From Bacteroides sp. (GTDB taxonomy: Bacteria; Bacteroidota; Bacteroidia; Bacteroidales; Bacteroidaceae), in the NCBI GenBank assembly GCA_019414665.1, contig DXLO01000032.1, positions 1-22,225 on the forward strand: a stretch of DNA of 22,225 nt, given 5' to 3'. This document shows, piece by piece, positions 6,968 through 15,149 of this stretch; the stretch's first letter is position 1, and each line of letters opens with the position of its first letter. The notes under the pieces are model-generated. The model ran no database searches and was not told the origin of the DNA. It saw only the letters and a program-made list of their open reading frames with translations. A program made the translations under genes and the position numbers.

Positions 6968-8338
6968 ATGAAAGAAACAACAGGAGCAGACTTTAAATCT
7001 GCAACTGATTCCGAAAACAAGAAATTGTTTATTGAAACTTACGGATGCCAGATGAATGTTGCTGATAGTGAAGTGATTGCTTCTATTATGCAAATGGCAG
7101 GCTACCATGTATGCGAAACATTGGATGAAGCGGATGCTGTATTTATGAATACCTGTTCCATTCGCGACAATGCAGAACAAAAGATTCTGAACCGTCTGGA
7201 GTTTTTCCATTCTATGAAGAAAAACAAACGCCGGAATCTGATTGTCGGTGTGTTGGGCTGCATGGCAGAACGTGTAAAAGATGATTTGATCGAGAACCAT
7301 CATGTAGATCTTGTCGTAGGACCGGATGCCTATCTCACTTTGCCCGATTTGGTCGCTTCGGTGGAAGCGGGGGAGAAAGCCATTAATGTGGAGCTTTCTA
7401 CTACAGAAACCTATCGTGAGGTAATTCCGTCCCGTATTTGCGGCAATCATATCTCCGGGTTTGTATCCATTATGCGTGGTTGCAATAATTTCTGTCATTA
7501 TTGTATTGTACCGTATACCCGTGGGCGTGAGCGCAGCCGTGATGTGGAAAGTATTCTGAATGAGGTGCGTGACTTGGCAGACAAAGGTTATAAAGAAGTA
7601 ACGTTGCTGGGACAGAATGTGAATTCTTATCGTTTTGAGAAAGAGGGTGAAATAATTACTTTCCCGATGCTGCTCCGCACAGTGGCCGAGGCGGTTCCGG
7701 ACATGCGTGTTCGTTTTACCACTTCACATCCCAAGGATATGAGTGATGAAACCTTGCAAGTCATTGCGGAAACGCCTAATGTATGCAAGCATATTCATTT
7801 ACCGGTACAGAGCGGCAGTTCGCGCATATTGAAGCTGATGAACCGCAAATATACCCGTGAGTGGTATTTGGAAAGGGTAGCGGCTATTCGCCGTATCATT
7901 CCCGATTGTGGTCTGAGTACTGATATTTTCTCCGGCTATCATTCGGAAACGGAAGAAGATCATCAGGAATCTCTATCCTTGATGCGTGAGTGTGCGTACG
8001 ATTCCGCCTTTATGTTTAAATATTCCGAACGTCCCGGAACATATGCTTCCAAGCATCTGCCGGATGATGTACCCGAAGAGGTTAAGATACGCCGGCTGAA
8101 TGAAATCATTGAATTGCAGAACCGTCTTTCTGCCGAAAGTAATGCCCGTGATGTAGGCAAGACCTTCGAGGTGATGGTAGAAGGTGTTTCCAAGCGTTCC
8201 AGAGAGCAGCTTTTTGGCCGTACACAGCAAAACAAGGTGGTGGTCTTTGATCGTGGGAATCATCGTATCGGTGATTTTGTCCATGTACGCATTACTGAAG
8301 CCAGTTCGGCCACATTGAAAGGAGAAGAGGTGTTCTGA
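6968..8338 (+). CDS. miaB: tRNA-2-methylthio-N6-dimethylallyladenosine synthase MiaB
   Basis: A 456-residue radical-SAM methylthiotransferase that adds the 2-methylthio group to i6A37 of tRNAs reading UNN codons. The N-terminal UPF0004 domain carries the three auxiliary-cluster cysteines: Cys27 (YGCQMN), Cys63 (NTCSIR) and Cys98 (LGCMAE). The radical-SAM motif is Cys172, Cys176 and Cys179 in RGCNNFCHYCIVPYTRGRE. A TRAM-like RNA-binding region occupies roughly 385-456. The YGCQMN and RGCNNFCHYC signatures favour MiaB over RimO or MtaB. The start follows a -7 box and AGAGA. The stop codon overlaps the next ATG by one base (TGATG), so the FKBP gene is probably translationally coupled. Confidence 0.97.
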   Translation: MKETTGADFKSATDSENKKLFIETYGCQMNVADSEVIASIMQMAGYHVCETLDEADAVFMNTCSIRDNAEQKILNRLEFFHSMKKNKRRNLIVGVLGCMAERVKDDLIENHHVDLVVGPDAYLTLPDLVASVEAGEKAINVELSTTETYREVIPSRICGNHISGFVSIMRGCNNFCHYCIVPYTRGRERSRDVESILNEVRDLADKGYKEVTLLGQNVNSYRFEKEGEIITFPMLLRTVAEAVPDMRVRFTTSHPKDMSDETLQVIAETPNVCKHIHLPVQSGSSRILKLMNRKYTREWYLERVAAIRRIIPDCGLSTDIFSGYHSETEEDHQESLSLMRECAYDSAFMFKYSERPGTYASKHLPDDVPEEVKIRRLNEIIELQNRLSAESNARDVGKTFEVMVEGVSKRSREQLFGRTQQNKVVVFDRGNHRIGDFVHVRITEASSATLKGEEVF

Positions 8339-8739
8339 TGGGGAGAAAAGAAGAATATAAGGAAAAGAACTTGCAATATTTGCAAGTTCTTTCTACACAG
8401 GAAGGTATTTGTCCTTTACCTTGTAATATGTTTTATAAAGTATTGCAGACAGGTACGGGTACAGTTTCACCTACAATCCGAAGTATTGTCACCGTTCATT
8501 ATCGGGGAAGTCTGATAAACGGAAAAGAGTTTGATAATTCCTATGACCGTAACTGCCCCGAAGCTTTCCGGCTGTGTGATGTCATAGAGGGATGGCAGCT
8601 GGCGCTTCAACGTATGCATGTAGGAGATAAATGGGTGGTTTATATTCCTTATACTATGGGATATGGCAACCGTACAAGCGGGCCGATTCCTGCTTTCTCT
8701 ACATTAATATTTGAGGTGGAACTGCTGGGCATTGCATAA
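8338..8739 (+). CDS. FKBP-type peptidyl-prolyl cis-trans isomerase
   Basis: A 133-residue protein with one FKBP domain, a proline isomerase and folding helper. Family segments are VTVHYRG (51-57), EFDNSYD (64-70), VIEGWQLAL (82-90), IPYTMGYG (103-110) and IPAFSTLIFEVELL (117-130). There is no signal peptide, so it should be cytoplasmic, unlike the secreted FKBPs common in Bacteroides. About 30 extra N-terminal residues precede the domain. It starts inside the miaB stop codon (TGATG). Confidence 0.92.
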   Translation: MGRKEEYKEKNLQYLQVLSTQEGICPLPCNMFYKVLQTGTGTVSPTIRSIVTVHYRGSLINGKEFDNSYDRNCPEAFRLCDVIEGWQLALQRMHVGDKWVVYIPYTMGYGNRTSGPIPAFSTLIFEVELLGIA

Positions 8740-8748
8740 TGCCTCCGG

Positions 8749-8985
8749 TTATCGGTTATGCAGTCTGTCATTCATCCGGTCTTCGTAACCGTCACGATAT
8801 TTCTTTTCGGGCATAACAATCCATAAGATTATATAGACAATAATGCCCGAAAAGGCTGTGAAAACCGTGGCAAATGAATAGATAATGCGCACTACCGTAA
8901 CATCCCAGCCAAAATAATCGGCCAGTCCCGCACATACTCCGGCTAGCATTCTGTTGTTGGAACGGGTCAGTTTTTTATTTTCCAT
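8749..8985 (-). CDS. PspC-domain small membrane protein
   Basis: A 78-residue protein made up almost wholly of a PspC domain: the N-terminal RMLAGVCAGLADYFG motif, then VTVVRIIYSFATVF and a hydrophobic helix ending IILWIVMPE. In phage-shock systems PspC is an inner-membrane stress sensor; short solo PspC proteins in Bacteroidales have less certain roles. A charged tail (KKYRDGYEDRMNDRLHNR) follows the helix. The gene converges on the FKBP gene with nine bases between the stops and has its own promoter. Confidence 0.9.
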   Translation of the reverse strand: MENKKLTRSNNRMLAGVCAGLADYFGWDVTVVRIIYSFATVFTAFSGIIVYIILWIVMPEKKYRDGYEDRMNDRLHNR

Positions 8986-9011
8986 TTTCGTTTCTTTTTA
9001 AGTTATCTGCA

Positions 9012-9019
9012 CAAATGTA
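9012..9019 (-). promoter_or_regulatory. -7 box of the PspC gene promoter
   Basis: The minus strand reads TACATTTG, an exact TAnnTTTG match, 26 bases before the PspC start codon. Confidence 0.6.
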
Positions 9020-9095
9020 GGAAAAGTAAAAACGAATTATTAACTTATACTCTTAAAAGTACTTAAAGGATAGTCCTTCTCATTCAATTTATTTG

Positions 9096-9103
9096 TTATT
9101 TTG
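9096..9103 (+). promoter_or_regulatory. Probable -7 box of the methyltransferase-ftsX-uppP-truB-queA-folK run
   Basis: TTATTTTG matches seven of eight positions of TAnnTTTG and lies just upstream of the GTG at 9123. Since transcription would start after it, the TTG at 9093 is an unlikely start. No other promoter is seen before the seven closely packed genes that follow. Confidence 0.4.
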
Positions 9104-9122
9104 CAGCAAATTAGGGCAAAAA

Positions 9123-10019
9123 GTGGATATACTCAAAATAAATACTTGTCCGTTGTGCGGCGGAAAACATTTGGGACATGCAATCACTTGTACGGATCAC
9201 TATGCTTCGGGTGAACAATTCAATTTGGTTCGCTGCGATGATTGTGGCTTTATTTTTACACAAGGTGCACCCGTGGAAGCCGAGATAGGGCGATATTATG
9301 AGACCCCCGATTATATTTCACACACTGATACCCGCAAGGGGCTGATGAACCGTGTATACCATGAGGTACGCAAGTATATGCTGTCACGCAAAGCCAAGCT
9401 GATAAAACGGACATCCGGTTTGAGTAAAGGTACTTTGTTAGACATAGGTACCGGTACCGGATATTTCAGTAATGCTATGAAGGAGCGCGGATGGCGGGTG
9501 AAAGCGATAGAGAAAAGTCCGCAGGCGCGTTCGTTTGCCAAAGAGCATTTTGAATTGGATGTAGATACGGAGGATGCTTTGGCGGGATATGCCGATCATT
9601 CTTTTGATGCCATAACTTTATGGCATGTGATGGAGCATCTGGAGCATCTGAATGAAACGTGGAAGAAATTATTCAAGCTGTTGAAAGAGAGGGGAGTATT
9701 GATAGTGGCTGTGCCTAATCCCAGTTCGTATGATGCGGAAAAGTATAAGGAATGGTGGGCGGCATACGATGTGCCTCGTCATTTATGGCATTTTACACCT
9801 TCCGTCATGCAACAATTCGGTGTCAAGCATGGTTTTAAATTAGCGGAACAGCATCCGATGCCTTTTGATGCTTTTTATGTATCCATGTTGACGGAAAGAT
9901 ATAAAGGCAGCCGTTTGTCCTTTTTGAAGGGAATGTGGACGGGCCTGTTGGCCTGGTTCAGTTCACTGGCGAAAAAAGAACGCAGTAGTTCAATGATTTA
10001 TGTATTCAGAAAGAAGTGA
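9123..10019 (+). CDS. Zinc-ribbon class I SAM-dependent methyltransferase
   Basis: A protein of about 298 residues whose substrate I cannot name. The N-terminus has two cysteine pairs, CPLC (9-12) and CDDC (38-41), a likely zinc ribbon. A Methyltransf_23-like Rossmann domain follows, with SAM-binding motif LLDIGTGTGYF (105-115), an acidic end of strand 2 (Glu130) and ITLWHVMEHLEH (164-175). Similar proteins with an N-terminal zinc ribbon occur in polysaccharide and lipid modification. The GTG at 9123, with AGGG about nine bases upstream, is preferred because the only earlier start (TTG 9093) overlaps the probable promoter. The stop lies two bases before the ftsX ATG. Confidence 0.8.
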   Translation: MDILKINTCPLCGGKHLGHAITCTDHYASGEQFNLVRCDDCGFIFTQGAPVEAEIGRYYETPDYISHTDTRKGLMNRVYHEVRKYMLSRKAKLIKRTSGLSKGTLLDIGTGTGYFSNAMKERGWRVKAIEKSPQARSFAKEHFELDVDTEDALAGYADHSFDAITLWHVMEHLEHLNETWKKLFKLLKERGVLIVAVPNPSSYDAEKYKEWWAAYDVPRHLWHFTPSVMQQFGVKHGFKLAEQHPMPFDAFYVSMLTERYKGSRLSFLKGMWTGLLAWFSSLAKKERSSSMIYVFRKK

Positions 10020-10021
10020 TT

Positions 10022-10891
10022 ATGGGAAAAAAATCAGGGTCCTTTTTCGATATGCAGTTCATTACCTCCAGCATCAGTACAATGCTGGTGTTGCTCTTGT
10101 TGGGGATGGTGGTATTCTTTGTGCTGTCTGCCAATAACTTATCCAAGTATGTACGCGAGAACATCAGTTTCTCCGTACTCATCAGCGATGATATGAAAGA
10201 AGCGGACGCTTTGAAATTCCAGAAAAAATTGAATGAGGAACCTTTTGTGAAAGAAACTTCCTATATATCGAAGGAGCAGGCGTTGAAAGAGCAGAGCGAA
10301 GCGATGGGTACAGACCCGGCTGAATTCTTGGGATATAATCCTTTTACAGCTTCTATTGAAATAAAACTGAATGCCGATTATGCCAATTCGGACAGCATTT
10401 CTTGGATAGAGCAGAAAATTATGCAGAACAAGAAAGTAATGGAAATCAACTATCCCCAGGATTTACTGGATGCAGTGAACAGCAATATACGGAAAATCAG
10501 TTTTTTGCTATTGGGACTGGCTGCGCTGCTTACCCTTATTTCTTTTGCGCTGATTAATAACACCATCCGTCTGGCCATTTATTCCAAACGTTTTCTGATT
10601 CATACCATGAAACTGGTAGGGGCAAGCTGGGGATTTATCCGTCGTCCTTTTTTGGTGCGGAATATATGGATAGGGATACTGGCCGCTGCCATGGCAGATG
10701 CGGCATTGATAGGAATGGCCTATGCGTTGGTAAGATATGAACCCGAATTGATTGAGATTATTACCCCTATGACCATGCTTATGGTAATGGGTTCTGTTTT
10801 TGTGTTTGGTGTGGTTATTACCTTTATGTGTGCATATATATCAATCAACAAATACTTGCGCATGAAAGCTAGTGCGTTGTATTACATTTAA
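10022..10891 (+). CDS. ftsX: Cell division protein FtsX (permease-like)
   Basis: A 289-residue FtsX. With the ATPase FtsE it forms an inner-membrane complex that activates peptidoglycan hydrolases at the division site. The four membrane helices are at about 18-38, 158-178, 212-236 and 250-275. The extracytoplasmic domain (about 40-155) lies between helices 1 and 2, as in the family. A GTG six bases upstream is in frame, but the ATG at 10022 with AAGAAG ahead is the better start. No ftsE is present in the window, usual for Bacteroidales. It follows the methyltransferase stop by two bases. Confidence 0.93.
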   Translation: MGKKSGSFFDMQFITSSISTMLVLLLLGMVVFFVLSANNLSKYVRENISFSVLISDDMKEADALKFQKKLNEEPFVKETSYISKEQALKEQSEAMGTDPAEFLGYNPFTASIEIKLNADYANSDSISWIEQKIMQNKKVMEINYPQDLLDAVNSNIRKISFLLLGLAALLTLISFALINNTIRLAIYSKRFLIHTMKLVGASWGFIRRPFLVRNIWIGILAAAMADAALIGMAYALVRYEPELIEIITPMTMLMVMGSVFVFGVVITFMCAYISINKYLRMKASALYYI

Positions 10892-10903
10892 TAATAAAAG
10901 GAT

Positions 10904-11149
10904 ATGGATAGACAAAAATTCGCCTTTGATAAAACTAATTTTATATTGCTTGCCATAGGTATGGCAGTGATTATTGTCGGTTTTCTGCTGATGACAGGAC
11001 CTAGTTCGACAGAAGGATATTTTGAGCCGGATATTTTTAGTGTACGTCGCATCAAAGTGGCGCCCGCAGTATGTTTCTTTGGCTTTATCTTTATGATTTA
11101 TGGCATTGTCCGCAAGCCAAAGGACAAGACAGAAGTGGTTAACTCTTGA
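10904..11149 (+). CDS. DUF3098 small membrane protein
   Basis: An 81-residue protein with two hydrophobic helices (about 11-27 and 49-66) separated by a short loop containing FEPDIFSVRRIKVAP, which I recognise as the DUF3098 pattern of Bacteroidota. The function is unknown. The conserved place between ftsX and uppP suggests a link to the cell envelope or division. It starts 12 bases after ftsX, preceded by AAAGG. Confidence 0.85.
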   Translation: MDRQKFAFDKTNFILLAIGMAVIIVGFLLMTGPSSTEGYFEPDIFSVRRIKVAPAVCFFGFIFMIYGIVRKPKDKTEVVNS

Positions 11150-11186
11150 TTTTTTTAATTTTTAATTCTCAATTTTTATTTAAAGA

Positions 11187-11987
11187 ATGGAATGGTTTGA
11201 GGCATTGATCCTTGGTGTGCTCCAAGGATTGACAGAGTATTTGCCGGTCAGCAGTAGTGGTCATCTGGCTATCGGTTCGGCATTGTTTGGCATACAAGGG
11301 GAAGATAATCTGACTTTTACCATAGCAGTGCATGTGGCTACGGTACTCAGTACTTTGGTTATATTATGGAAAGAAATAGGCTGGATATTCCGTGGCTTGT
11401 TCAAGTTTGAGATGAATGCGGAGACAAAATATGTGATCAATATCCTGGTATCCATGATTCCTATCGGCATTGTGGGTGTGTTTTTTAAAGATTATGTGGA
11501 AGAAATTTTCGGTTCCGGCTTGCTCATTGTAGGTTGTATGCTGTTATTGACAGCTTTGCTTCTTGCTTTCTCTTATTATGCAAAACCTCGTTTGAAAGAG
11601 AACATCAGCATGAAGGATGCGTTTATTATAGGTCTGGCACAGGCTTGTGCCGTGATGCCGGGATTATCCCGTTCGGGTACTACCATTGCTACCGGTTTGT
11701 TGTTGGGAGACAACAAGGCGAAACTGGCTCAGTTCTCTTTCCTGATGGTGATTCCTCCTATATTGGGTGAGGCGTTGCTGGATGGTATGAAGATTGTAAA
11801 AGGAGCTGCAGCCGGCACATCAGATATATCTGTATTGTCATTGGTTGTAGGTTTTCTGGCAGCTTTCATATCGGGCTGTGTAGCTTGTAAGTGGATGATT
11901 AATATTGTGAAGAAAGGTAAGTTGATTTATTTTGCTATCTATTGTGCCATAGCCGGTGCCGTTACGATAGCGTGCACATTGATGTAA
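11187..11987 (+). CDS. uppP: Undecaprenyl-diphosphatase UppP/BacA
   Basis: A 266-residue polytopic membrane enzyme that dephosphorylates undecaprenyl diphosphate, recycling the lipid carrier of peptidoglycan and surface glycans; excess gives bacitracin resistance in other bacteria. Catalytic signatures are present: [14 protein letters not shown] (13-26, with Glu17 and His26) and PGLSRSGTT (158-166, with Arg162). The length is normal for the family. It lies 37 bases after DUF3098 across an AT-rich spacer and four bases before truB. Confidence 0.96.
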
Positions 11988-11991
11988 TTGG

Positions 11992-12699
11992 ATGAATTTT
12001 AAAGAAGGAGAAGTATTATACTTTGATAAACCGCTGAAATGGACCTCATTTGCAGTGGTGAACAAGATAAGATACCATATTTGCCGCAAACTGGGCGTGA
12101 AGAAAATAAAAGTGGGACATGCCGGGACATTAGACCCGCTGGCTACCGGGGTGATGATTATTTGTACAGGCAAGGCAACGAAACGCATCGAAGAGTTCCA
12201 GTATCATACCAAAGAATACATTGCCACCTTGCAGTTGGGGGCTACCACACCTTCATTCGACCTGGAGAAGGAGATAGATGCTACCTATCCTACGGAACAT
12301 ATCACCCGCGAGTTGGTAGAGGAAGCCTTGCAGCGTTTTATCGGCAGGATAGAACAGATTCCGCCTGTTTTCTCGGCTTGTAAGGTAGATGGTAAACGCG
12401 CTTACGATTTGGCTCGAAAAGGTGAGGATGTGGAGTTGAAAGCCAAGACGTTGATTATAGACGAGATAGAGTTGCTGGAATGTAATCTGCCTGAGATTAA
12501 AATCAGGGTAGTGTGCAGCAAGGGCACTTATATCCGTGCATTGGCCCGTGATATTGGCGAAGCTTTGAATAGCGGTGCTCATTTGACAGGGCTGATACGT
12601 ACCCGGGTGGGGGATGTGAGACTGGAAGACTGTTTGTCGGTGGAAAGTTTTCCGGAATGGCTTGACCAACAAGAGATTGAAGAAGTTATAAACGAATAA
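11992..12699 (+). CDS. truB: tRNA pseudouridine(55) synthase TruB
   Basis: A 235-residue TruB that makes pseudouridine 55 in the T-loop of tRNAs. The catalytic Asp48 lies in GHAGTLDPLATGV (42-54). KVDGKRAYDLAR and CSKGTYIRALARDIG are also family segments. The protein is shorter than E. coli TruB (314) and lacks most of the C-terminal extension, which is common in Bacteroidales. Its ATG is four bases after the uppP stop with no clear ribosome site, so coupling to uppP is likely. Its stop overlaps the queA Shine-Dalgarno (AAGGAG). Confidence 0.96.
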   Translation: MNFKEGEVLYFDKPLKWTSFAVVNKIRYHICRKLGVKKIKVGHAGTLDPLATGVMIICTGKATKRIEEFQYHTKEYIATLQLGATTPSFDLEKEIDATYPTEHITRELVEEALQRFIGRIEQIPPVFSACKVDGKRAYDLARKGEDVELKAKTLIIDEIELLECNLPEIKIRVVCSKGTYIRALARDIGEALNSGAHLTGLIRTRVGDVRLEDCLSVESFPEWLDQQEIEEVINE

Positions 12700-12710
12700 G
12701 GAGAGATAAG

Positions 12711-13766
12711 ATGAAACTGTCGCAATTTAAATTTAAACTGCCGGAGGATAAAATAGCTTTGCATCCGGCTAAGTATAGAGATGAGTCGCGCCTGATGGTT
12801 GTTCACAAATCAACAGGTAAGATTGAACACAAGGTATTCAAGGATATCCTGGACTATTTTGATGATAAAGATGTGTTTATCTTTAATGATACGAAAGTTT
12901 TCCCTGCGCGTTTGTATGGAAATAAGGAAAAGACCGGTGCCCGTATCGAGGTATTTTTGTTGCGCGAGCTGAATGAGGAACTTCGCTTGTGGGATGTGCT
13001 GGTAGATCCTGCCCGTAAGATCCGTATCGGTAACAAGCTTTATTTTGGTGACGATGATTCCATGGTGGCCGAAGTGATTGACAACACCACTTCCCGCGGA
13101 CGTACCCTGCGTTTCCTGTATGACGGCTCTCACGACGAGTTCAAGAAAGCATTGTATGCGTTGGGAGAGGCTCCGCTGCCCAGTTTCATCCGTCGTCCGG
13201 TAGAAGAGGAAGATGCCGAACGTTTCCAGACTATCTTTGCCAAGAACGAAGGGGCTGTGACAGCTCCCACTGCCGGACTTCATTTCAGCCGCGAGTTGAT
13301 GAAGCGTATGGAAATCAAAGGTATAGACTTTGCTTTTGTGACGATGCATGCCGGACTGGGTAATTTCCGCGAGATTGATGTGGAGGACCTTACCAAGCAT
13401 AAGATGGATTCGGAGCAGATGTATGTCAATGCGGATGCGTGCCGTATTGTGAATAATGCCAAGGATGAAGGAAAGAATATTTGTGCGGTAGGAACGACAG
13501 TGATGCGCACGATAGAGACTGCGGTAGGTACGGATGGTCATCTGAAAGAATTTGACGGATGGACCAATAAGTTCATTTTCCCTCCTTATGATTTCTCGGT
13601 AGCCAACAGCATGGTTACTAACTTCCACCTGCCTCTCTCCACTTTGCTGATGCTGGTAGCTGCCTACGGTGGTTATGATCTGGTGATGGAGGCTTATCAC
13701 ACAGCGTTGAAGGAAGATTACCGTTTCGGTACTTATGGCGACGCTATGTTGATTTTGGATAAGTAA
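12711..13766 (+). CDS. queA: S-adenosylmethionine:tRNA ribosyltransferase-isomerase QueA
   Basis: A 351-residue enzyme that transfers the ribosyl part of SAM to preQ1 in tRNA, giving epoxyqueuosine. It begins with the usual LSQFKFKLPEDKIALHP and has FNDTKVFPARLYGNKEKTG, RGRTLRF, PTAGLHFSREL and the C-terminal NFHLPLSTLLMLVAAYGG. The length matches the family. A strong AAGGAGA lies eight bases before the ATG. No other queuosine gene is in the window. A 296-codon open frame on the opposite strand is a by-product of codon composition. Confidence 0.97.
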   Translation: MKLSQFKFKLPEDKIALHPAKYRDESRLMVVHKSTGKIEHKVFKDILDYFDDKDVFIFNDTKVFPARLYGNKEKTGARIEVFLLRELNEELRLWDVLVDPARKIRIGNKLYFGDDDSMVAEVIDNTTSRGRTLRFLYDGSHDEFKKALYALGEAPLPSFIRRPVEEEDAERFQTIFAKNEGAVTAPTAGLHFSRELMKRMEIKGIDFAFVTMHAGLGNFREIDVEDLTKHKMDSEQMYVNADACRIVNNAKDEGKNICAVGTTVMRTIETAVGTDGHLKEFDGWTNKFIFPPYDFSVANSMVTNFHLPLSTLLMLVAAYGGYDLVMEAYHTALKEDYRFGTYGDAMLILDK

Positions 13767-13784
13767 TACCGGTTGGAGCAGCGT

Positions 13785-14231
13785 ATGAGGGTTTATTTGG
13801 GACTTGGAACCAATCTGGGTGATAAAGAATCAAATCTGCATGTTGCTGTCCGGAAGATAAATGAGCGGATAGGGGAGGTTACTGCCCTTTCCGCTTTTTA
13901 TGTTACCGCCCCTTGGGGGTTTTCTTCTGAAAATTCTTTTCTGAATGCTGCCTGTTGCGTGGAGAGTGTGCTTCCTCCCTTGGATATATTGCGGGAAACA
14001 CAGGAGATAGAGCGTGAATTAGGCCGGATGAAGAAGTCGGCGGGAGGTAATTATAGTGACCGCCTGATTGATATAGATATTTTGTTGTACGGCGATTTAA
14101 TACTGCATACGCCGGAATTGGAAATCCCTCATCCCCTGATGACTGAACGGAGGTTTGTCATGGACCCGCTGGCGGAGATTGCATCGGATGTGGTGCATCC
14201 GGTATTGGGAAAAAGGCTGGGGGAGCTTTAA
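13785..14231 (+). CDS. folK: 6-hydroxymethyl-7,8-dihydropterin pyrophosphokinase (HPPK, FolK)
   Basis: A 148-residue folate-pathway enzyme that transfers pyrophosphate from ATP to hydroxymethyl-dihydropterin. Signatures are YLGLGTNLGDKESNL (4-18), the DIDILLYGD metal-binding segment with Asp96 and Asp98, and IPHPLMTERRFVMDPLAEI (114-132). A TTG at 13773 is in frame, but the ATG at 13785 has GGAG seven bases upstream and starts exactly at the family N-terminus. It ends the co-directional run; the next gene converges on it. Confidence 0.95.
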   Translation: MRVYLGLGTNLGDKESNLHVAVRKINERIGEVTALSAFYVTAPWGFSSENSFLNAACCVESVLPPLDILRETQEIERELGRMKKSAGGNYSDRLIDIDILLYGDLILHTPELEIPHPLMTERRFVMDPLAEIASDVVHPVLGKRLGEL

Positions 14232-14318
14232 ACCTGTAAGAGTATATTAATTAAAAGAGGACGGAAAATTCTTCAAATCCATCATTGTGGTGTAGATAGC
14301 TGATTGATAGTGTATTGT

Positions 14319-14348
14319 TATGAAGGATTCGTAATAGAATCCTTCATA
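14319..14348. terminator. Hairpin between convergent folK and lipoprotein genes
   Basis: TATGAAGGATTC and GAATCCTTCATA form a perfect 12-bp stem with a GTAATA loop, six bases beyond the stop of the minus-strand lipoprotein gene. T-runs are weak on both sides, so terminator function comes from position and stem strength. Confidence 0.55.
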
Positions 14349-14354
14349 AATGTT

Positions 14355-15149
14355 TCAGGGAAATATGTCCAGTATGGAATAATCTCTCCAAATTTCTTGT
14401 GTGGTGACGCTCGTCACTCCGGAATCAGGGTAACGTTGGCAAAATTCTTCTGTTCTGTCTTCTCGTATAATTAGGAATTTGTTTTTGTAGCTCACTTCGT
14501 ATCCATATTTTTTTATTATACTTTGGGTTTGCATGATGAGTGAGTCTACTCTACATTTGTAGGTCCCTTCATATCCTTTTCTCCCATCGGGAAAAGTCAT
14601 GGTAAATAGTCGGGTCTGGTTGTCGAATGTATAGCGTGTACCGTTTCTGTTTTTCAGTTCCTGCATCAGTTCTTTTTCTATATTTTGTTTGGTTTGTGTG
14701 TCTTGTGCTTCTACTCGTACTTCCGGTTTGACATAAGGATGAGCTCCGTTTTCCACTTCCACATCCTTGCTTCCCCACATGGTGGTTTGTATTTTTATTA
14801 TTTTTACCAGTTTGTTATTCTTGTCCAGCACATGTATAGATGATTCTCCTTCGCAAAGTGGAAAGATACATACGACACCGAAATGTTCGATTCCGAAATA
14901 TTCCGTTTTCAGTTTTTCTGGATCGTTGTTCTTTATTGTGTAACCATTTGTTTGTTCGCCCAAGGAGGCATTGAATGGATGGCCTACGTAAGCTTTGTAT
15001 TCACTCACAATATCTGTTCCTTCTTCCGGTTCCGGAGGGAGGATTTCTTCTTTGTCTGAGCATCCCGATAACAGTGTCAGACATAATACTAGCGTTAGTG
15101 TCAGGGCGTGTATTACGTCCTGACTGAGGTTATTTCTTTTGAATGTCAT
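14355..15149 (-). CDS. Lipoprotein of unknown function, last gene of the C10 protease operon
   Basis: A 264-residue lipoprotein (LSGC lipobox, Cys30, after a slightly long signal peptide). I recognise no family with confidence. Residues 45-120 look like a beta-rich, immunoglobulin-type fold (EYKAYVGHPF, YTIKNNDPE, GESSIHVLDKNNK). The rest is mixed alpha/beta with a Lys/Glu-rich helix near 160-170. The start overlaps the end of the upstream protease gene by 20 bases, so it is probably translated with it. Small lipoproteins and beta-barrel inhibitors accompany C10 proteases in B. fragilis and B. thetaiotaomicron, so an inhibitor or partner role is possible; this protein is longer than those inhibitors and shows no clear similarity by eye. 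Confidence 0.75.
   Translation of the reverse strand: MTFKRNNLSQDVIHALTLTLVLCLTLLSGCSDKEEILPPEPEEGTDIVSEYKAYVGHPFNASLGEQTNGYTIKNNDPEKLKTEYFGIEHFGVVCIFPLCEGESSIHVLDKNNKLVKIIKIQTTMWGSKDVEVENGAHPYVKPEVRVEAQDTQTKQNIEKELMQELKNRNGTRYTFDNQTRLFTMTFPDGRKGYEGTYKCRVDSLIMQTQSIIKKYGYEVSYKNKFLIIREDRTEEFCQRYPDSGVTSVTTQEIWRDYSILDIFP

Noticed and set aside
6905..7498. 197-codon minus-strand frame over the miaB promoter and 5' end
   Set aside because: It covers a well-supported MiaB N-terminus and promoter, with no family signature or ribosome site.
12810..13700. 296-codon open frame on the minus strand opposite queA
   Set aside because: It is wholly antisense to a clear QueA, has no recognisable domain, and its composition (many Ile, His, Arg) is that of a shadow frame.
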